Positions 57,361 to 64,000 of a DNA stretch of 64,000 bases are shown piece by piece (position 1 is the first letter of the stretch; each line of letters begins with the position of its first letter). This DNA is from Plutella xylostella (lineage: Eukaryota; Arthropoda; Insecta; Lepidoptera; Plutellidae): assembly GCF_932276165.1 (NCBI RefSeq), contig NC_063984.1, forward strand, positions 3,293,501-3,357,500, given 5' to 3'. The position numbers were made by a program, and so were the translations under genes. Below the pieces are notes generated by a model that saw only the letters and a program-made list of their open reading frames with translations, did not search any database and was not told the DNA's origin.

Positions 57361-57369
57361 CTAAACTAA

Positions 57370-60010
57370 ACTCTGTATTTATTAGTGAAATATATAGAAT
57401 CATATAAAGTGGGTCTGTACAACACAACACAAGCAGGTGGCCTATGATTATACCTGCATAATATATTCCAAATACTTCTTATACTTACTTCAAATTTCGT
57501 CTTAACCGATGAATCACCACTTCCGAAATTCAGAAGATATGTTACCATTCCCGCGAACTATGCGATACCCACAACACGAGTGGTCGATCTCAAGCAATGA
57601 TACAGCTAACAAACACACAACGAAATCGAAAATTTCTGCTAATTGTAATACAAAAATACTTATGCACAAGACTCACCAGTGAGTGGCAACTACTATAGCG
57701 GAATCTGACCCCAGTCGGATCACTTTGCATCTCGGCCTTATCTTCCCACATGACAGGCCCAATTAATTGTGAAAACAACTCTACTCACGAAGGTTAAACT
57801 CCGGTCAGCCTCCGTTCAGTTTATTGCGATTTCTATTTTTCAGCTGACCTTTTCAGTTGCGGAAATACAACTGCTCCCCCTTTGCGATTAACATAATCAA
57901 TCTTTCTTATTTTAACAGTCGACGAGGTGAGATACATTGTACAAAGGAAAAACTGTTGAATAAGAATAACAGATTATAAGAATGAGTACCATTTTGTTTT
58001 CCTATCCACTTCGAGATTAAATTCTATTATCCTTGATAGTAAGTATAACACAGTTTCGTCAACAAATTGTTTTTGTATCAATGAGTGTGAAAATAAATAT
58101 GTCGGGTCATCATCATCAAGCAAGGTTTTAGTGTGCCATTTTCCCTGTGAATTGGCAAATAAAACTGAGTATTGTGCAATATGATTGTTATGCTGTCACC
58201 ACAAGGTCGTAAATATGACGCCATAAAGTGTTGGGTCTAGCCACTACTACGCCGCGGAGTGGCGCAACGGTGTTGAATGAGGAGAGCCGACTGAACCCGC
58301 CATAGATGAAACGAAGGATCTAGATACGGACTAAGAAAATATAGTTACTAAACGAGCGGAGGAACGATACGGGGCGGCACCTTTGACTATTCAGACTAAG
58401 CTTGAGGGGAATAATTTGAATTTGTAAAATTTTATCTTATAGTTCAGTTTTCATAATTATATTTACAATTAGGTTAGACTTCATTACTAAACCTATTACA
58501 AATGAAATCTATCACTTTTCAGCCGTCCCACTTGTGTCTTATGGATATATTTATGGAGCCTAAATCTGTTTGTAGAACTTGCACCACATTTTAATTAACA
58601 GAGTAACCTTGTGGTACTTTCCAGCGGTCTTAGATCTTATGTGTCTGTCGGCATTACTCGGTTTTCACATCTCATAAAGAGCCATTTCAACCTGCGCTCG
58701 TAAGTTTATCTCTGTTGGTTTTTTCTTGTAGGCACATCTGTGGAAGTCTAATCTTTACTTCTATCGTGACCCGATTTTACAACAAATTTGATTACTCAAC
58801 ACCAAAAAGATTTTATGAATGAAGTATCTGGACAGACAGACTGTTTCGATGTTTTCATGGCACATTTTCATCTGTTTGAAAGCTCTTTTTATTTGTAGTG
58901 TTTAAAAAATAAGTATTTGTATTACCTAACTGTGCGAAATGGGATAACAGGGTGATGCAATAGCATAACAAAACATGTAACGTAACCAACAAGTAGGGAA
59001 GTTTAGTAGTTTACCAGGTCAAGGAATGAGTCGTCCATGTGTTATTGAATTATCAGTGAATTATTGATTGTATTACTGGTTGTGAACTGTGTCTAGTCTA
59101 GTAATCTAGTTACTGTCCTATTTTGCAGCGAGAGATTGATTGATTGTAATACAATCGAACTGCCCCCAGCGTGGGCGGCGACTAATCATCGAATCGTTCC
59201 CGATCGGCTAATTTACAGTCCTGCTACTTAGCACTTTAACAGCTACGTGGAACCGCAACTCAGTCAGTAGAGTAGAAAAATGGTTTCACGATTTCCACGA
59301 AGTGTATGGATTTGTGGTCTATATCCAGCTGTGAATGGAATAGTGATTGTGCAACTGTCAGGCATTCCTTGGCGGCGGCGCGCGGAAGTCTGATGGAGTG
59401 AGGGTTGCGACACCATGGCCTCTATGGCTCTATAAGAGCCAGATAATTTTTTCTTCTACCATATTTCTGGGTCCAACGCTGAATTCGTAAGAACCTTCCT
59501 AAATTAAGCAAAACTATAACAGCCGTTTCCGTTTCTCCTGAAAATAAACTAGGCTTGGTAAGAAAATCTTTCATTGTGATAATAATTAGCAGCAGTCACT
59601 TTAGACTTGTTTTCTGGCTATGCTCTAACCGACTTTGGAGAAATTGGCACATATTCTCACTTACCATTTACATAAACTTTGAATAAGTATACTTAAGGCT
59701 TATAGGATTTATAATATTCTATTCATCATTCGTGAAAATGGATAAAGCAACCGCGTAGTAAAAACTCAAAATAATATAATAAGACACAAAGATCCACTCA
59801 CAGGAAACCGGCAAATAGGATCTAGAGCGCTGTGGCAAGATGTATCTAATTCAGTGGCCACCGATGTGATAGTTATATATCTTTGTATTCAGTATAGGCC
59901 CGGCTTATTTTCAGTCTCGTGTATAAAGCCGGAAGCTTCGTCTAATAATGTCTTTCATAGTAGCGCGGTTGCATAATACGCGCGGGCGCTTTTCGTGAAT
60001 GAACTGCTAA
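57370..60010. other. Non-coding DNA, nothing recognised
   Basis: No supported gene. Small CG-rich patches at 58245-58310 and 59370-59390 were not identified. Confidence 0.4.
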
Positions 60011-60017
60011 CTGGCCC

Positions 60018-60043
60018 GCCCGCCGCCGCCGCCGCCCGCCCGG
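60018..60043. repeat. (GCC)n microsatellite
   Basis: CCCGCCCGCCGCCGCCGCCG in an AT-rich region, fifth such run of the window. Confidence 0.75.
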
Positions 60044-60221
60044 CTGCGTAGAAGTGACAACTGCATCGATTATGTTACATGAGTTTTACTGGAACCGCAG
60101 CAGATATGTTTAGAAAGTTTTGTGAATTCATTATAATAATTGAAAAAGGAAATGACTGATTACGATAGCCATGCAGTGAGCAATAATACAAATCTATAAT
60201 ATTGGAAGAAGTTAGTAGTAA

Positions 60222-60300
60222 ACAGGGGGTTGCGCAAAAGTAAGCTAAAACGGTTTCCAAAATTCGTAGAACAAAAGTTGTTCAGAATGACTCCCAGTGT
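60222..60300. mobile_element. Decayed relic of the CAGGGTGTTGC family
   Basis: CAGGGGGTTGCGCAAAAGTA and AATTCGTAGAACAAAAGTTG then TTCAGAATGACTCCC match one arm of the family. The second arm is missing. Confidence 0.55.
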
Positions 60301-63145
60301 AATGTTAGTCTCTTTCGTCTTACTACGTAAAATAATATTAATGCAGCAGAAGAGAATCGTACGGAAAATTACATAGGATAGGTACCTAATCGTAGTCGTA
60401 CTATAAATATTATGAATTCTGAAAATGGCAGGCAGTGACTGTTTGCATAATACATATAATAGTTACAATAAAAAATATATGTAAGAAACTGAAATTTTAT
60501 TCCTCGCTGGTTGTAATAATAGTCTAATAAATATTTCGGGTGTTTTTAACTGAGCCTACTATGCAAATACATAGGATAGAGGTGATAGTCATTAATTTGG
60601 TGACAATCAGCTCAAGAGCCAAGGTTAGGTACATGTACTAGGAAATGGAAACTAATGACCTAGGTATGTCTCGAACTAACAAAACGGAACTAATGCTAAG
60701 TATACTTTACTAAGAATCGTTACGTTAAGGAAATAACAAGAATAATTCGTCAATGCCTGGTTCAGAATTTCGAAATATTTCCGATGAGAAAGGAACAGAA
60801 TGATTCAACTTGTTGACATGAAGTGGGTAGCTGTGTCCGCTATATCACGGGTTTTCATTCTTCAGCTTAGGGGCCGTCCATTAATCACGTGAGGTCGTTT
60901 TTCTCATTTTTTGATATTTGGTGAGGTTTGGGACCAAAAGCTTTCCCTTGCATTGCATAACTGACATCAAAAAGCCCAATGCCTCCACTATCTCTCTGTT
61001 TCTAGTTCAACATGGACAAAGAATGTTAAAATAGCCCGCGGTAGCCATTAGGCGCATCGACTGGGAGTTGCGGCGGGTGATAAATTTGTGCGCCGGCGCC
61101 GGTCGGTATATTGCACCTCGAAGCTACGATGTCTGTCGGAAGATTTCCTTTATGAGTAAACAAACTGCAAAACAGTGCAATTTAGGAACTCACGTCATCG
61201 CAAGTCATAATAATTCCTTCGATCGCTGATGTGTCAGTGTCGTCCTGTCAGTTTCTCAAGAGTTACAACATATTTTTGATGGATATGAGTGTTTAATTAA
61301 TTTGTGATCATAAAAGTTTAGCGCCAGGTGTTTTTCAGTTCGAGCAGGCTCGCCTGTGCAGGCGACACGTGAGGGGCGGGTAGAGTTTTATGTACTCGTA
61401 GGTACAATTTTGAGGATATTTATGTTTTTTTGAGAGTGAGATCTTACCAGCGGCGATTGTACCAGTTGCAACCACTAGTCACAGTAGGTACCTACCCGCA
61501 ATGAAAGCAGCATATGGCCCATCTAGCAATTATTACGAAATCATGACACTCATCATTACGTTAAAAATAGATTGACCGATATTACTATTGATTTGTTTGG
61601 ACCGCATGGCTGGGTAATTGATTTATGACTATTGACTTGGTACAATAATACCTTTCTATTATTTTCAGTTTGTGTCTCTCTCTTCTCTTAAAAAGTACAA
61701 AGAAAAATATTAAAACTGTCCAAGGTTTCGACGAAAATTCCGGTAAGTAATTAGTAATGTAATTAGTCAAGTTGTTGATTCCCATTAGCCGGTGTCGGTG
61801 ACGCTGACCAGCGAACAGACGTTTTGTTCATTTATCTAATTACCACTGCGCTGTTTGTGTTTGCTCTTACCGGACTACGACGAGGTAAACTGAAGGGTAA
61901 TGTTGTGTACCTACTCGTGATGCCAATTTTTTTTCAATGCTTAGCTTGATTAACACATATAAATATACTGACTGTGGGTTTTTTGTTAGGATTCGGATTT
62001 AAGTACTAAAAGCTGCTGTTTAAACTATTAATTACTGTAGTAAAGTGACAATTAGCTTGGTTAATGGATTTGGTGCACATTTGTTAGCGAGCCAAGAATG
62101 TACTCTCGCCTCTCCCATCCTCGCGGGCCTCGTGACATTGCGCCTCTCTCATGGTTCACGACCACACTAATTCACTTACTCATTAAAACTATTAATTTCC
62201 AGAGGAAATTCAACAGTTGCTATTTATCTCAAGCTTCTTGACAAGGTTACGTGGGATTTTGGCTAATTTCAAGAAATTTGAATAATGGCAGTGAGAATAA
62301 ACTTTATAGTTTTGAGGTGTAATGTAATCCATTTGATGAGCCAGTTATATTTGATATGTGTTAAAAACCAGAACTTTAACTATGATAGTGACCGTTAATT
62401 GTGTTGGCTAATCCTTACACGGCTACAGTTTAAATAAGATACATGTCTCAAGAATATGTAAAATATGTTGTTGACTTACGTTCTAAGCTGTATTTTATGG
62501 AAATAGATTTCCCTACCTATTCAAAAGTCGTGCTTTTATCTCCTTTCTCAGATTCGATGTATAGGCGGTTATAATTCCTGATCTAACGCAGATTATATCC
62601 ATGCACTCAAGACTTACTGCCGATCGTTCACCTCTGACGGAGTCTGGTATGGTTGCGAGATTACCGCTAAAAGTAATCTCTTCGAAACGTGCCGATCATT
62701 TTAAAGCCGCCATTACAGGACCGCGTTCCAAATGGAATAACTTTTCAGAGTCTATTCATTGCAATGGCATTTCTCGATAAACTTTGGCAATATCAGAACG
62801 TGTATACCTGTTTTACAGTTACGCTTTTAGTTCAAGACTGTTGACTTCGATAACTTATGCTTACTTATTTTTACCTTCCATCAGTTTTACAAAATCACAT
62901 AAAATTACTTAGGTACGCCGTTACGGTATAATAATGTAGAAAAAATCTCAATACTTACGTAAAATTTCAGTTTCATAATAAAGAAAATATAATAATGCGT
63001 AACGATGCCGATGTCCAAGTGGCTTGTTTATTTACACTGCTCAGTACCGCCGAACCTATACTCCGGATTCACGATTACCGAGTTCCCATGCAAACTACGA
63101 CTCAATCGCCTTGTATTAGAGGTGTCGGGTGGCTGTGGACCGGAG
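60300..63145. other. Non-coding DNA, nothing recognised
   Basis: A GC-richer patch lies at 61030-61140 (GTGCGCCGGCGCCGGTCGG), with no frame. The remainder is AT-rich and unassigned. Confidence 0.4.
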
Positions 63146-63261
63146 CAGTCCAGGGGGGTCACTCTATATGACGAAACACGAAGTTTTTCTATCTCGTCAT
63201 ATTAAACGTGCCGATTGCACGACGGATCACGTCCGTTCGTTTTTCGACAGTGTAGAGTAAC

Positions 63262-63887
63262 GAGCTCCGAATCGTTTTCCGAATTACTTACTCTTCTCCG
63301 ATAGCACGGTTCGAACAGAGCTTTCGACGAACCGTCATCATCATCATCACGACCCATTACGTCCCCACTGATGGGGCACGGGTCTCCTTCCAATGATTGA
63401 AGGGTTTAGGCCTAGTTCACCACGCTGGCCAAGTGCGGGTTGGTGGACCCCAACACAAGCAAGCTTGTGCTGAGAGAGTTGTCGGGTAAGTGGGCAACCC
63501 GACTGTCAGATGTTTTCAAACCGCCCGAAGGCCTCTGACTAGGCTTAACGACTGCTGCCGAAGCAGCAACCGGGACCCACGGCTTAACGTGCCGTCCGAA
63601 GCACGGAAGCGTCCAGAAAAGCACCACTTGAAATTGGTCACCCATCCAATGGCTGACCGTGTCAGTTGTTGCTTAACCTCAGCGATCAGTTACGATCACT
63701 GAGGCCCGCTCGACTACGGACGCTTCGACGAACCGTGCTATCGGCGAATGATTTCTTCGTCAAAGCAACCATCGTTGAACAGTGCTTTCGACGAACCGTG
63801 CTATCGGAGAAGGATTCTTTCGATGAACAAACCGTCGACGAACCGTGCTATCGGAGAAGAGTAATTCGGAAAACGATTCGGAGCTCC
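63262..63887. mobile_element. Foldback element with CGACGAACCGTGCTATCGG repeats, split by a SINE
   Basis: Ends GAGCTCCGAATCGTTTTCCG and its complement, with the 8 bp duplication AGAGTAAC at 63254-63261 and 63888-63895. The word CGACGAACCGTGCTATCGG occurs three times in direct orientation on the right side and once inverted on the left (about 63296-63314). The 8 bp duplication suggests a hAT-type mobiliser. Confidence 0.8.
63336..63723 (-). mobile_element. 5S-rRNA-like SINE, full length, with 13 bp TSD
   Basis: It is flanked by TTCGACGAACCGT (63323-63335 and 63724-63736). The - strand reads head, GAGGTTAAGCAAC, then TTGGATGGGTGACC, body, and (GAT)n tail. The head resembles the internal promoter part of 5S rRNA. 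388 bp, slightly longer than the copy at 43643. Confidence 0.9.
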
Positions 63888-63899
63888 AGAGTAACCATC

Positions 63900-64000
63900 C
63901 AGGTCTTGCGCGGCCTTCGCCCCGGCCGCAGATGACCTGGATTCCGCGTGACTCATTGTTTGGCTACAACTACGGGCGTCCTCCTGCATATTGTATTTCA
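63900..64000. other. Short flank to the window end
   Basis: GC-richer sequence (CGCGGCCTTCGCCCCGGCCG) with no recognised feature; too short to judge. Confidence 0.3.

Larger units (their letters stand above)
63153..63900 (+). mobile_element. Short MITE, GGTCACTCTATA family (copy 5), split by a foldback element
   Basis: Left part 63153-63261 begins GGGGGGTCACTCTATATGACG and includes GTGCCGATTGCACGACGG. Its right end AGAGTAACC continues at 63888. The foldback between them duplicated AGAGTAAC. Confidence 0.75.

Noticed and set aside
63412..63702. Small ORFs on both strands in the 5S-like SINE (also at 43661-43942)
   Set aside because: They lie inside a non-coding SINE and appear in both copies only because the repeat is shared.

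Overview
Organism: the window reads as nuclear DNA from a moth or butterfly (Lepidoptera). It is AT-rich, shows the TAGGTA/TACCTA word bias common in that order, and is packed with short non-autonomous transposons and SINEs. It holds few genes: one five-exon host gene, one probable single-exon gene, and one nearly complete LTR retrotransposon with two intact ORFs. The order-level assignment is inference from repeat style and gene structure; I cannot name a species. Layout, left to right. 1-7.3 kb: a Ty3/gypsy-type retrotransposon whose left LTR lies outside the window. It has a leader with palindromic repeats, a gag ORF with an arginine/serine-rich N-terminus, a pol ORF in the +1 frame with all catalytic residues present, and a 14-copy tandem repeat behind pol. 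7.3-26.4 kb: repeat-rich DNA with hairpin MITEs, tRNA-headed SINEs with target-site duplications, a 5S-rRNA-like SINE fragment, an element with 15-16 bp inverted repeat arrays, a Helitron-like element and LINE 3' ends. 26.4-26.6 kb: a GC-richer block ending in a strong splice donor, possibly a promoter and non-coding first exon. 28.9-34.3 kb: a dense cluster of palindromic elements, including a hAT-like element nested inside a MITE. 37.4-42.0 kb: a complete CRAL-TRIO (Sec14-like, alpha-tocopherol-transfer-protein/clavesin type) gene on the + strand encoding 308 residues, with a triplicated splice-acceptor/start-codon block in front of it. 42.8-44.2 kb: a palindrome-rich transposon carrying a nested 5S-like SINE. 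44.9-45.5 kb: an unrecognised 197-residue ORF on the - strand, convergent with the CRAL-TRIO gene and followed by a poly(A) signal. 45.7-64 kb: more elements, including second copies of three families seen earlier and a three-level nested insertion at 63.15-63.9 kb. How the parts relate: the CRAL-TRIO gene is the only clear host function, a predicted intracellular carrier of small hydrophobic ligands. Most of the rest is mobile DNA. The strongest signal outside genes is that three element families independently carry arrays of short palindromes just inside their ends. Two of them share a nearly identical terminal repeat and 8 bp target duplications but differ completely in the palindrome word.
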